Shown here in pieces: positions 8,136-16,812 of a stretch of DNA of 41,467 bases (its first letter is position 1; every line of letters starts with the position of its first letter). The stretch covers positions 1 through 41,467 of the forward strand of contig JAJECS010000025.1 of the NCBI GenBank assembly GCA_022821905.1, written 5' to 3'. Under the pieces are notes generated by a model. The model did no database searches. It worked only from the letters and a program-made list of their open reading frames with translations, and had not been told where the DNA came from. A program made the translations under genes and the position numbers. This DNA is from Chloroflexota bacterium. Lineage in GTDB: Bacteria > Chloroflexota > UBA11872.

Positions 8136-8390
8136 TTAGGCCGCGCCCGCCACGCGCACCTGCGTGCGCCCGCGCCGGCGCTCGAAGACCACGTGGCCCT
8201 CGATGAGCGCGAAGAGCGTGTGGTCGCGCCCGACGCCGATGTTGGGTCCGGGCCGCAGCTTGGTGCCGCGCTGCCGCACGATGATCTCGCCGGGGTGCAC
8301 GTACTCACCGTCCGAGCGCTTGACGCCCAGCATCTTGGGGTTGCTGTCGCGGCCGTTGCGGCTGCTGCCGAGGCCTTTCTTGTGAGCCAT
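8136..8390 (-). CDS. rpmA: 50S ribosomal protein L27
   Basis: An 84-aa large-subunit protein located near the peptidyl-transferase centre. It begins [20 protein letters not shown] and continues with [20 protein letters not shown] and [20 protein letters not shown], all canonical for L27. No N-terminal cleavage extension of the Firmicutes type is present. It sits 20 bp downstream of rplU, the usual order. Confidence 0.97.
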   Translation of the reverse strand: MAHKKGLGSSRNGRDSNPKMLGVKRSDGEYVHPGEIIVRQRGTKLRPGPNIGVGRDHTLFALIEGHVVFERRRGRTQVRVAGAA

Positions 8391-8410
8391 AGGTGTCTGC
8401 GCCTCTCTGT

Positions 8411-8746
8411 CTAGTCGGCGTCCGCCGCCGCCGGCTCTCGGTCGATGCCGTCAATGCGTACTCGCGTGTAGCGTTGCCGGTGGCCCATGCGCCGCCGGTG
8501 CCGCTTCTTGGCGTGGTAGGTGAAGATCCGCACCTTGCGTCCCTTGACTTCGCCCAGCGCCGTGCCGCGCACGGTTGCGCCGTCCAGGGTGGGCGTGCCC
8601 ACGTGCCGGCCGTCGTCGTCATCGATCAGCAGCACGTCCTCGAACGCCACCGGTCCGGACGACTCGTCCCGCAGCTCCACGTCGATAACGTCGCCGGCCT
8701 GCACGCGGAACTGCTGGCCACCCGAGCGGATCACCGCGAACGACAT
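8411..8746 (-). CDS. rplU: 50S ribosomal protein L21
   Basis: A 111-aa protein that binds 23S rRNA. It begins [20 protein letters not shown] and carries [20 protein letters not shown] followed by [11 protein letters not shown], the L21 signature. The C terminus has a short acidic Ala/Asp tail. It is the first gene of the rplU-rpmA pair, with its promoter probably in the 137-bp divergent gap before the aldo/keto reductase. Confidence 0.96.
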   Translation of the reverse strand: MSFAVIRSGGQQFRVQAGDVIDVELRDESSGPVAFEDVLLIDDDDGRHVGTPTLDGATVRGTALGEVKGRKVRIFTYHAKKRHRRRMGHRQRYTRVRIDGIDREPAAADAD

Positions 8747-8883
8747 AGGACTCCTCGTGGATACATGGGGCGGGCGCCGGATTCAGGACAAGGCGCACCT
8801 CCCGTATGGTATCAGCCGCGGTTGACCCGCGCCGGTGCTGGGCGCATGCTTCGCACGAAACCGGTGCGGGTAAGGAGTGTGGC

Positions 8884-9900
8884 GTGCAGTACCGCGAGAT
8901 GGGAACGCCGGAGCTTCGCGTGAGCGTGGTCGGGTTTGGCGGCTGGCCCATGGGCGGGCGCTTCTACGGCGCGGACATGGACGCCGAGGCGACGGCCACG
9001 ATCCATGCGGCGATCGACCAGGGCATCAACCTGTTCGACACCGCCGCCGGCTACGGCATGGGGCACTCCGAGGCGCTGATGGGCGCCGCGCTGCGCGGCC
9101 GGCGCGACGAGGTGATTGTGGTCACCAAGTTCGGCATCGACCGGGACGAATCGGTGCACGCCTACCGGCGCGACGGGCGCCCCTCGGCGGTCCGCCGGGG
9201 CTGCGAGCAAAGCTTGCGACACCTCGGCGTGGACCATATCGACGTGTTTCTGCATCACTGGCCCGATCCCGACACGCCCATCGCCGACACCATCGGCGCC
9301 GCCAAGGAGCTGGTCGACGAGGGCAAGGTGCGGTTCATCGGCGTCTCGAACTACACGCCCGCGCAGATGGCCGAGGCTTCCGCCGTCCTGCCCATCGTCG
9401 CCAACCAGGTCGGCTATCACATGCTCGACCGACGCCACGCCGAGCGGATCTTCCCGTCGTGCGAGGAGCACGGCGTGGGGGTGATGGCCTACGGATCACT
9501 GGCGCACGGCGTCCTGGCCGGGCAGTTCACGCTCGACACCAAGCTCAACGAGGACGACTGGCGCGCCACGGGCTATGCCTTCGGTCTGCCGATCTTTCAC
9601 GCCGACCACCTGCCGCAGAATCTCGAGGTCGTGGAGCAGGTGCGCGCGCTCGCCGAACAGGCGGATCTCGATCTGCCGCAGCTGGCGCTGCGCTGGGTCA
9701 TTGAGAATCAGACTGTCTCAACGGCACTCGTGGGATTTCGCAATCCAGCCGAGGTCGCCGCGGCGGTCGCCGCCGCCGATGCCGACATCCCCGCGGCCGT
9801 CATGCAGGAGGCAGAAGGCGTCACCCGCGCGGCCTACGAGCGCATGCGGGCCGACGAGCAGCCGCCGGCCGGGGTCGGGCCGCTGCGGCGGGAGGCGTAG
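8884..9900 (+). CDS. Aldo/keto reductase, copy 1
   Basis: A 338-aa NAD(P)H-dependent aldo/keto reductase of the Tas/YajO-like group. NLFDTAAGYGMGHSEALMG holds the catalytic Asp and Tyr. VIVVTKFG holds the Lys and FLHHWPDPDTPI the His region. GVMAYGSLAHGVLAGQ and ALVGFRNPAEV form the cofactor-binding end. I chose the GTG at 8884 because AAGGAG lies at 8872-8877 and the domain starts at once; the frame is open further upstream. The next gene is a same-length paralogue and the shared upstream region shows that gene and leader were duplicated together. Substrate unknown. Confidence 0.9.
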   Translation: MQYREMGTPELRVSVVGFGGWPMGGRFYGADMDAEATATIHAAIDQGINLFDTAAGYGMGHSEALMGAALRGRRDEVIVVTKFGIDRDESVHAYRRDGRPSAVRRGCEQSLRHLGVDHIDVFLHHWPDPDTPIADTIGAAKELVDEGKVRFIGVSNYTPAQMAEASAVLPIVANQVGYHMLDRRHAERIFPSCEEHGVGVMAYGSLAHGVLAGQFTLDTKLNEDDWRATGYAFGLPIFHADHLPQNLEVVEQVRALAEQADLDLPQLALRWVIENQTVSTALVGFRNPAEVAAAVAAADADIPAAVMQEAEGVTRAAYERMRADEQPPAGVGPLRREA

Positions 9901-9995
9901 GGGCAGCGCAGCGCACCGTGGCTTTGGCCACGGTTGACCCGCGCCCGACCGCGGCGCAAGCTTCGCCCCAAACAGGTTGGGGAAGGAGTGCGGGC

Positions 9996-11012
9996 GTGCA
10001 ATATCGCGAGATGGGGACGCCTGAGCTCCGGGTGAGCGTGGTCGGATTTGGCGGCTGGCCCATGGGCGGACGCTTCTACGGGGCGGCCATGGATGACGAG
10101 GCCACGTCCACCATCCATGCGGCGATCGAGCAGGGCATCAATCTGTTCGACACCGCCGCCGGCTACGGCTTTGGGCATTCCGAGAAGCTGATGGGCGCGG
10201 CCCTGCGCGGACGACGCGATGAAGTGATCGTGGTCACCAAATTCGGCATCGAGCGCGACGAGTCCGTGCAGGCCAACCGGCTGGATGCTCGACCCGCGAC
10301 GCTTCGCAGCAGCTGCGAGCGCAGCCTGCGGAACCTCGGCATGGACCATGTCGACGTGTTCCTGCACCACTGGCCGGACCCCGACACGCCGATCGCCGAC
10401 ACCATGGGCGCCTGCAAGGAACTCGTCGACGAGGGCAAGGTCCGGTTCGTCGGCGTCTCGAACTATACGCCCGAGCAGATGGTCGAAGCCGCGGCCGTAT
10501 TGCCCATCGTCGCCAACCAGGTCGGCTATCACATGTTCGACCGGCGCCATGCCGAGCGCAGATTCCCCGCCTGCGAGGAGCATGGCGTCGGGGTGATGGC
10601 CTACGGATCGCTGGCGCACGGCGTCCTCGCCGGGCAGCTAACGGCGGACACCAAGCTCGATGAGGACGATTGGCGGGCCACCGGGTGGGCCTTCGGCCTG
10701 CCGCTGTTTCGCGCCGATCATCTGCCGAAGAACCTCGAGGTCGTCGACCAGGTGCGAGCGCTGGCGAAGCAGGTCGGACTGGACTTGCCGCAGCTGGCGC
10801 TGCGCTGGGTCATCGAGAATCAGACCGTCTCAACCGCGCTCGTGGGATTCCGCAATCCGGGCGAGGTCGCCTCGGCGGTGGCTGGAGCCGAGGCTGACGT
10901 GCCCGCCGCCGTCATGCAGGAAGCCGACGCCACGACGCGCGCGGCCTATGAGCGCATGCTGGAGGATGAGCTGCCGCCGGCCGAGCTCGGTCCGCTGCGC
11001 CGAAACGCCTAG
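9996..11012 (+). CDS. Aldo/keto reductase, copy 2 (tandem paralogue)
   Basis: A 338-aa near-twin of the upstream reductase, colinear along its whole length and likewise starting VQYREMGTPELRVSVVGFGG from a GTG. GGAAGGAG lies at 9981-9988. The catalytic elements are conserved (LFDTAAGYGFGHSEKLMG, VVTKFGIERDE, FLHHWPDPDTPI). Substitutions are spread evenly, suggesting an old tandem duplication with both copies under selection. The leader (CGGTTGACCCGCGCC ... GGAGTG) is duplicated too, so each copy may have its own promoter. Substrate not inferable. Confidence 0.9.
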   Translation: MQYREMGTPELRVSVVGFGGWPMGGRFYGAAMDDEATSTIHAAIEQGINLFDTAAGYGFGHSEKLMGAALRGRRDEVIVVTKFGIERDESVQANRLDARPATLRSSCERSLRNLGMDHVDVFLHHWPDPDTPIADTMGACKELVDEGKVRFVGVSNYTPEQMVEAAAVLPIVANQVGYHMFDRRHAERRFPACEEHGVGVMAYGSLAHGVLAGQLTADTKLDEDDWRATGWAFGLPLFRADHLPKNLEVVDQVRALAKQVGLDLPQLALRWVIENQTVSTALVGFRNPGEVASAVAGAEADVPAAVMQEADATTRAAYERMLEDELPPAELGPLRRNA

Positions 11013-11065
11013 GAGCGGCGCCCGCGAGCCCAATTGACCCGGTTGCCCATGCGTGAACTCTCACT

Positions 11066-11119
11066 CCGTTCGTGGTGAGCCTGTCGAACCACGCCCTTCG
11101 ACAAGCTCAGGGCGAACGG
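11066..11119. repeat. REP-like imperfect inverted repeat
   Basis: Arms CCGTTCG...TGAGCCTGTCGAA and TTCGACAAGCTCA...CGAACGG form an imperfect 23-bp stem around CCACGCCC. The motif GTTCGTGGTGAGC-TGTCGAACCACG is a widespread intergenic palindrome in GC-rich environmental genomes. Here it separates two convergent genes and may help terminate transcription. Confidence 0.6.
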
Positions 11120-11154
11120 ATTGGCACTGAGAATCAGGCCCCTGGGAAGTGCCG

Positions 11155-11682
11155 TTAGGAGCGGCGCAGCGCCACGCCGAGCAGCCGGGCGCCGGCCTCG
11201 CGCAGCACCCTCGCAGCCTGCACGGTGGAATCGCGGCGCGAGGTGCGCCGTGAGGCCAGGAGCACGGTAGTGGTGCACGCCGCGGTGACGGCGCGCGTCT
11301 CGGCCACGTCGAGCACCGGCGGGCACGCCACCACCACCAGGTCATTGCCGTCGGCGGTTTCGGCCAGCAGATTCCGAAAGGCCTCGGCCACGAGCAGCGC
11401 GGCATTCGACTCGGAGACGGCCGGTGCGGTGACGGTCGGGGCGTTTGCGGGCGCCGCCGAGCCGTCGCGCGGCTCGGACACGTCCGCGTCCACCAGCGCC
11501 ACTCGACGTCCGGTTTGCTCCACCGATGCCGCCAGCGCCGCCGCCACGTCCAGCCGCCGGGTGTCGGCGCGGGGGCTGGTCACGGCTACTAACGAGTGCG
11601 GCGCGTCGGCCAGGGCCACGAGCACGTTGGTGCGCAGCTCGTCGATGCCGGGCATGGCTGCTCCGCCGCCGCTTTGACCCAT
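11155..11682 (-). CDS. BY-kinase-like P-loop protein with degenerate Walker A
   Basis: A 175-aa protein resembling the cytoplasmic domain of bacterial tyrosine kinases (CpsD/Wzc type), which pair with Wzz-like membrane proteins in exopolysaccharide export. Walker A' is intact (RRVALVDADVSEP, residues 60-71), as is the later NDLVVVACPPVLDVAETRAV. The Walker A position reads VTSPRADTRRLDVA (about 35-47) and lacks the GK(S/T) needed for ATP phosphates, and there is no tyrosine-rich tail. I infer a catalytically dead regulator, or loss of kinase activity. Its ATG overlaps the Wzz stop by one base and it is the last gene of the operon. Confidence 0.65.
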   Translation of the reverse strand: MGQSGGGAAMPGIDELRTNVLVALADAPHSLVAVTSPRADTRRLDVAAALAASVEQTGRRVALVDADVSEPRDGSAAPANAPTVTAPAVSESNAALLVAEAFRNLLAETADGNDLVVVACPPVLDVAETRAVTAACTTTVLLASRRTSRRDSTVQAARVLREAGARLLGVALRRS

Positions 11683-12284
11683 CAGGCGCCGCCCTCATTT
11701 CGCGCCGGCGCAATCCCTGGGGCGATGAGCCACGCCACGGCGGCGCCCACCAGGGCGCCCACGATCGCCGCAACCGGGATTACCACCTCACCGCGCGGCC
11801 ACGTTGGCGCGCCCGGCGCCCGCGCGGCGTCGATGACCGCGATCTCGAGTCCCTTCTCAGGGTCGTTCAGGCGGGCCGGCGTGGCGATTTCGGCGACCAG
11901 CGCCTCCGCCAGCCCGTTCACCACTGCCGCCGCGCGGTCCGCGTCCTCATCCTCGGCTTGAATCGTCACCAGGAGCCGGTCGGAGTCGCCGTTGGTCCGC
12001 ACCCGGTGGACGATGTCGGCATCGGACAGGCCGCCCCGGACCTCTGGGCTCAGCCGCATGGCGTAGTCCTCGGAGTCGACCCAGACGGCATAGTTCCGGA
12101 TCAGGCGCGACGCGGCTTCCGAGGCGCCCAGGTCGGCGATCCGCGGTCGGATCGAGACGTCGGTCGAGGCCCGGTAGACCGGCTCGGCCACCACCACCAC
12201 GATGACGCTCACGATCACGGCGATCACCGCCGCCGCCGCGCCCGCGATCACGATGGACTGCCAGCGCATCACGGGCCCGGTCAC
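11682..12284 (-). CDS. Wzz-like polysaccharide co-polymerase
   Basis: A 200-aa chain-length-determinant family protein. An N-terminal membrane helix (SIVIAGAAAAVIAVIVSVIV, about 10-30) is followed by an extracytoplasmic domain with VYRASTDVSIRPR and DRLLVTIQAEDEDADRAAAV. A second helix (VVIPVAAIVGALVGAAVAWL) lies near the C terminus. That is the Wzz topology. I chose the GTG at 12284 because its GTGA overlaps the stop of the preceding Wzz gene; the longer frame upstream reads antisense-like sequence. It probably works with the P-loop protein encoded next. Confidence 0.75.
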   Translation of the reverse strand: MTGPVMRWQSIVIAGAAAAVIAVIVSVIVVVVAEPVYRASTDVSIRPRIADLGASEAASRLIRNYAVWVDSEDYAMRLSPEVRGGLSDADIVHRVRTNGDSDRLLVTIQAEDEDADRAAAVVNGLAEALVAEIATPARLNDPEKGLEIAVIDAARAPGAPTWPRGEVVIPVAAIVGALVGAAVAWLIAPGIAPARNEGGA

Positions 12285-12952
12285 GGCAGGCGGCCGATCA
12301 CCGGCGCGTCGATCAGCTCGGTCACGTCGGACTCGTGCAGCCGATTGAGCCGCCAATCCGCCACCAGCGCAATGGCAACGGCCAGAATCAGCGCCACCGC
12401 GGACTTGAGCACCACGTCGAGCGCCGCCAACGCGCGCGGCGGGCGCTCAGGCTCGTCGGTCTTGTCGATCAGCCGCAGCGTGCCGATCTCACCGAGCGTG
12501 GGGTAGTAGGCATTCTGATTGTCAATCAGCAGCGTCACTATGCTGTCGATCAGCGCTTGCGCCGCCGGACCGTCGCCCCAATCCAGCTCGATGCGCAGCC
12601 CGCGCGAGAGCGGAAAGACGTCGATGGTTTCGAACATGGTGCGGAAGTCCATCGTGTGGCCGGCGTCGACGACCTCGGCATGCGCCAGCCGCAGCAGTTC
12701 GCGGCCGCGCGTGAGGCGCGCCAGGTCCTCGATCACGATTCCCGCCGCCTGCGCCCGGCTGCTTTCGGCGCCGTACTGCAGGCGCTGGCTTTCCTCCGGC
12801 AGGTTCAGCGTGAGGACGAGTTCGGCCTCGGCGCGCAGTCCCACCGGTCCCACGAGCTGCCACAGAATGGCGGCGACGATCGTGGCGCCGGTGACGGCGG
12901 CAATGAAGACCCACCAACGCTGCACCACTCGCCCAAAGCGTGCCGACGACAC
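12281..12952 (-). CDS. Wzz-like chain-length determinant domain protein
   Basis: A 223-aa membrane protein with helices near each end (WWVFIAAVTGATIVAAILW, about 13-31, and VVLKSAVALILAVAIALVAD near 183-202). A periplasmic-type domain lies between them. The C-terminal helix precedes ELIDAPVIGRLP, close to the proline-rich segment typical of Wzz proteins before the kinase domain. It starts at a GTG directly after the glycosyltransferase TAA, with no gap. Two successive Wzz-like genes suggest a heteromeric co-polymerase or a split ancestral protein. Confidence 0.7.
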   Translation of the reverse strand: MSSARFGRVVQRWWVFIAAVTGATIVAAILWQLVGPVGLRAEAELVLTLNLPEESQRLQYGAESSRAQAAGIVIEDLARLTRGRELLRLAHAEVVDAGHTMDFRTMFETIDVFPLSRGLRIELDWGDGPAAQALIDSIVTLLIDNQNAYYPTLGEIGTLRLIDKTDEPERPPRALAALDVVLKSAVALILAVAIALVADWRLNRLHESDVTELIDAPVIGRLP

Positions 12953-14062
12953 TTACGTCGACCCCTCGGTTGCGCACGCCCGCTCGATGGTCAGGTCGAT
13001 CGCCCGGCGCAGCTTGGACCGAAACACGCCGGCGTCGAATTGCGCCGCGTGGCGGACCAATTGGGTTGGATCTACCGGCATGTCGGCGACACGCGCAAGA
13101 GCCTGCTTCAGGCTGGCCACGGTCGGCTCGTGAAACAGCACGCCCGTCTCGCCGTCGCGCACGGTCTCCAGCGCGCCGCCGGCGGCGTACGCCACCACCG
13201 GGCGGCCGGCGGCCTGGGCCTCTACCGGAGCGATGCCGAAATCCTCCTCACCGGGGAACACGAACGCGCGGCAGCGCGCCATGTGCCGTCGCACCTCGTC
13301 GTCTGACACCCGGCCCGCAAACGTGACGGTCGGCCCGGCCATCCGACGCAGGGAGTGTAGGTCGCGGCCGTCGCCCACGACCAGAAGCGGCAGCGAGGCC
13401 TCCGTGCAGGCGCGCACGGCCAGGTCGATGCGCTTGTAGGGAATCAAACGCGACACGACGAGAAAGTAGTCGTCCACGTCCGTCGTGGGCGTGAACCGCG
13501 TCGTATGCACGGGCGGGTGCACCACCAGGGCCTCGCGCCCGTAGAAGCGGCGGATGCGCTCGGCCACGGCCTGCGAAATGGCGACGAACTGCGTCACCCT
13601 CTGCGCCGCCGCGCGGTCCCACCGCCGCATCCACCACAGCAATGGCGCCAGCGCCCGGGGCAGCCAGGCGGGATAGCCCTCGCGCAGCAAGTACGCCTCC
13701 GGCATCCATACGAACCGCGTTGGCGTCAGGCAATAGCACACGTGGATAGCTCCCGGCGGGGTTTGAATGCCCTTGCAAAACGCGCTCACGTTGCTCAGCA
13801 CGACGTCGGCGTCGCGAATTCGCATCGACTGAAACGCGACCGGATAGAGCGGGAGAAACGCCTGATGCCGCGTGCGCCAGCCGGGCAGCCGCTGCAGCCA
13901 ACTTGTGCGAACGTCGAGGCGGCGAAACGCGGGGTCCACCAGGTCCGGGGCATAGAACGACGTGTAGACGGGAGCGTCCGGATACATCGCGTGCAGCTGC
14001 TCCAGCACCACTTCGGCGCCGCCCTGCTGATTGAGCCAGTCGTGGACGAGGGCGACGCTCAT
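12953..14062 (-). CDS. GT4-family glycosyltransferase (WbaZ-like)
   Basis: A 369-aa GT-B retaining glycosyltransferase. The N-terminal domain begins ALVHDWLNQQGGAEVVLEQL, typical of WbaZ-like mannosyltransferases. The C-terminal nucleotide-sugar domain has DDYFLVVSRLIPYKRIDLAV, VVGDGRD, VTFAGRVSDDEV and the donor-binding FPGEEDFGIAPVEAQAAGRP with its E-x7-E pair. It should add a sugar, probably mannose-like, to a lipid-linked oligosaccharide at the inner membrane. It lies between the initiating sugar transferase and the Wzz pair. Confidence 0.88.
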   Translation of the reverse strand: MSVALVHDWLNQQGGAEVVLEQLHAMYPDAPVYTSFYAPDLVDPAFRRLDVRTSWLQRLPGWRTRHQAFLPLYPVAFQSMRIRDADVVLSNVSAFCKGIQTPPGAIHVCYCLTPTRFVWMPEAYLLREGYPAWLPRALAPLLWWMRRWDRAAAQRVTQFVAISQAVAERIRRFYGREALVVHPPVHTTRFTPTTDVDDYFLVVSRLIPYKRIDLAVRACTEASLPLLVVGDGRDLHSLRRMAGPTVTFAGRVSDDEVRRHMARCRAFVFPGEEDFGIAPVEAQAAGRPVVAYAAGGALETVRDGETGVLFHEPTVASLKQALARVADMPVDPTQLVRHAAQFDAGVFRSKLRRAIDLTIERACATEGST

Positions 14063-14090
14063 TCCGGCACTCCGGCGGCTCGGCGCGATC

Positions 14091-15599
14091 TCAGAATGCG
14101 CCGCGTCCGGACAGCACGGCCGGAATCGTCTTCACCAGGATCCTCAAGTCGAGGCGGAGCGACCAGTTCGCCACGTAGTACGTGTCGAGCATCACCATCT
14201 CCTCGAACGGCAAGTCGCTGCGTCCGCTGACCTGCCACAGTCCGGTGAGGCCGGGATGCACGCGCAGCCGGTGCCGCGCCCAGTCGTCGTATTGGGCCAC
14301 CTCGTCGGAAACCTGCGCTCGGGGACCCACCAGGCTCATGCTGCCGGTCAGGACGTTGAAGAGCTGCGGCAACTCGTCGAAGCTCATGCGGCGCAGGACG
14401 CGTCCGACCCGGGTGCGTCGCGAGTCGTCGCGAATCTTGAAGAGTGCCGGGTGCGGGCCACCGGCGATCAACTGGCGCTTCAGCGCCTCCGCGTCCACCA
14501 CCATCGACCGGAACTTGAATAGGGTGAACTCGGCGCCGTCTTTGCCGATGCGTGTCTGGCGAAACAAGACGGGGCCGCGCGAATCCGCCCGAATGGCAAT
14601 CGCGATCACGAGACACAGCGGCGCGCAGAGGATGAGCCCGAGCAGGCTCACCACGATGTCCAGCGCGCGCTTTTGCACGTATTTGAAGCCGACGATGGCG
14701 TTGTCGCTCAGTGTGACCAGGGGGATCCCCGCCAAGGGGTGAATCTCCATCCGGCCAAACTGCGCTTCCAGCAGATCGGGCACCGCCCGGAAGCGCACGC
14801 CGTGGACCCGGCAGCGCTCGATGAGCGGTTGCAAGTTGTGTTGCGTGGTCGCCGACAGCGCGATGTACACCTCGTCGATCGTCTCGGTTCGAATCAGCAC
14901 TTCCAGGTCGTTGAGGTCGCCCAGCCGCTGAAAGCGGCCGAATCCCGTGCCGTTGGCCTGGTCGTCGCTCTCCTCCAGGTAGCCGATCACGCGGTTGCCC
15001 GATGCCGGTGATGCGGACAGCTGCTGCATCAGGTATTTGGCCACGACCCCGCTGCCCACGACCAGGATGCGCTGGTTGTCAAAGCCGGCCCGGCGCACCA
15101 GCTGCACCAGGCCCAGCCGCAATCCCAGCCACACCAGCGTGCCCACGGCGCCAGCCGCCCCCAGGTACATGAACATCAGGCGCGAGAAGAACAGCGGCCG
15201 CGAGACGAAGAACACGAAGACCACCGCCGCCGTGCCGATCACCACGCCCGCCGCAATCCGCGGCAGCTCGTCCAGGACCGACACGCTGCGACGCCTCGAA
15301 TACCGCCCCAGCACGTAGAAGCTGAGCACCGTGACAGGGATGAAGAGCCCGGCGACGACCCAATAGGCGTCGACGGGCGTGAACTGAAACTCGTTGAGCT
15401 CCGGACCCAGGCGCCAGACGTAGCGCAGGGCGTAGGCGAACATGAAGGCGCCAAAGAGCATGGCAACATCGCCCAGTGCGGTCAGCCACGGCGAGGTCAG
15501 GACGCGCCACGGCGTCCCGCGGGCGCGGCCCACGGACTCCGGTGGGGGCGCCGGTGCGGTTACCGCGATTTCAGGACGCTCTGATACGCGTTGAGACAT
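14091..15599 (-). CDS. Undecaprenyl-phosphate sugar phosphotransferase
   Basis: A 502-aa polyprenyl glycosylphosphotransferase (WbaP/CpsE type) that starts the exopolysaccharide repeat unit by moving a sugar-1-phosphate to undecaprenyl phosphate. Several N-terminal membrane helices run over about residues 35-165. A Rossmann-like domain contains RILVVGSGVVAKYLMQQL. A further helix leads into the catalytic bacterial sugar transferase domain: KRALDIVVSLLGLILCAPLC, GPVLFRQTRIGKDGAEFTLF, KFRSMVVDAE, LRRMSFDELPQLFNVLTGSM and VHPGLTGLWQVSGRSD. The start overlaps the upstream glycosyltransferase by 40 bp. The sugar specificity is not evident. Confidence 0.93.
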   Translation of the reverse strand: MSQRVSERPEIAVTAPAPPPESVGRARGTPWRVLTSPWLTALGDVAMLFGAFMFAYALRYVWRLGPELNEFQFTPVDAYWVVAGLFIPVTVLSFYVLGRYSRRRSVSVLDELPRIAAGVVIGTAAVVFVFFVSRPLFFSRLMFMYLGAAGAVGTLVWLGLRLGLVQLVRRAGFDNQRILVVGSGVVAKYLMQQLSASPASGNRVIGYLEESDDQANGTGFGRFQRLGDLNDLEVLIRTETIDEVYIALSATTQHNLQPLIERCRVHGVRFRAVPDLLEAQFGRMEIHPLAGIPLVTLSDNAIVGFKYVQKRALDIVVSLLGLILCAPLCLVIAIAIRADSRGPVLFRQTRIGKDGAEFTLFKFRSMVVDAEALKRQLIAGGPHPALFKIRDDSRRTRVGRVLRRMSFDELPQLFNVLTGSMSLVGPRAQVSDEVAQYDDWARHRLRVHPGLTGLWQVSGRSDLPFEEMVMLDTYYVANWSLRLDLRILVKTIPAVLSGRGAF

Positions 15600-16705
15600 G
15601 TCTCAGCTGCCGATTGCCAACTGAATCGCTGGGCTTGGACGAGACCCCGCGCGCGCATGGCGTCGCGGCGTTTAGGTGACTGCAGAACTCGATCCATGGC
15701 GTCGGCCAAGGCGGCTTCATTCCGTGGCTCGACGGTGATCCCGGCGTCTCCCACGACTTCCGGCATGGACGACCGGTTCGACGTGATCACAGGCGTGCCG
15801 CTGGCCATGGCTTCGAGCGGTGGCATGCCGAACCCCTCATAGCTGGAGGGGTACACCAGCAAGTCTGCTGCACTGTACCAAAAGGGAAGCTCCGCTTGAT
15901 CAACGTAACCGAGCCATCGCGCGTGACCGGCCATCTGCGCTGCTTCGATGAGGTCGGGCAGATCCACATCCATCCATCCACGCCCTCCAACGATGACCAG
16001 CGAGCCCGCGTAACGGCCCTCGCGCCGCAGACGGGCGAACGCGCGTATCAGCACGTCGACGTTCTTGCGGGGCTCGATGGTTCCCACACTGAGCACGAAG
16101 GGCCGCCGCACGCCGTGCGCGGCGCAGAACGCCTCGACCTCGGCCTCGGGGCGCGGATGAAACTGGGGTTCCACACCGGCGTAGACCACCGAAATCTTGT
16201 CCGGCGGCACGCCGAACAGCTCGATGAGGTCGCGGCGCGTCGACTGGGAATCCGCCAGGACGGCGCTCGCTCGCCGCGTTGACAGGCGGGTGGCCGCGTG
16301 CAGGTACCACCGTCGGTGCGTCGGGTGGGTTTCGGGCGCCCGCAAGAACGACAGGTCATGAACCACCACCACATGCCGTCCCGGCGCGGCCAGAGGCGTC
16401 ACGTTCAGAAACGAGTGCACGACGTCGGCGCCCGCCAGCGCGAGGTGCGCCGGCGCCGCCAGGTGCTCCCAGAGAATCCGCACCCAGGTGCGCGACGTTG
16501 GGAGACGCGTGCGCCGCAGACGGACGTCGGGCCGGGTGCGAAACGGCGGCTCGCGCACGCTGTCATTGAGGAAGATCGAGTAGCGGTGCCCGCCGTCAGC
16601 CTCGAGCACGGCATCGATGAGGCGCGCGGTGAAGCGGCTCACGCCGGCGTTGCGAAAGGTGGCTTCGGTGAAAACCGGCAGCGCGTTGAGGGCGATGTGA
16701 GCCAT
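15560..16705 (-). CDS. GT4-family glycosyltransferase
   Basis: A 381-aa GT-B glycosyltransferase, mannosyltransferase-like. Key elements are VVVVHDLSFLRAPETHP, VLADSQSTRRDLIELFGVPP, FVLSVGTIEPRKNVDVLIRA and the donor-site YPSSYEGFGMPPLEAMASGT with both glutamates. It is the first gene of the minus-strand exopolysaccharide operon (this gene, sugar transferase, second glycosyltransferase, Wzz, Wzz, P-loop protein). Genes overlap or abut throughout, so they are probably one transcript. Acceptor sugar not inferable. Confidence 0.9.
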   Translation of the reverse strand: MAHIALNALPVFTEATFRNAGVSRFTARLIDAVLEADGGHRYSIFLNDSVREPPFRTRPDVRLRRTRLPTSRTWVRILWEHLAAPAHLALAGADVVHSFLNVTPLAAPGRHVVVVHDLSFLRAPETHPTHRRWYLHAATRLSTRRASAVLADSQSTRRDLIELFGVPPDKISVVYAGVEPQFHPRPEAEVEAFCAAHGVRRPFVLSVGTIEPRKNVDVLIRAFARLRREGRYAGSLVIVGGRGWMDVDLPDLIEAAQMAGHARWLGYVDQAELPFWYSAADLLVYPSSYEGFGMPPLEAMASGTPVITSNRSSMPEVVGDAGITVEPRNEAALADAMDRVLQSPKRRDAMRARGLVQAQRFSWQSAAETCLNAYQSVLKSR

Positions 16706-16812
16706 CCCGAGTGACTACCCTACAACGCCGAGACCGCGCCCTCGGGCGGCTGGTCGCCGTGCTCGTGACGGATGTGCTTCATCGGTAACGTGTGTAACGT
16801 CCCAGCAGCACC

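Noticed and set aside
8877..9704. Arg- and Gly-rich 275-codon frame over the aldo/keto reductase
   Set aside because: It is a +1-frame shadow of a highly GC-rich real gene, and the same shadow appears over the paralogue.
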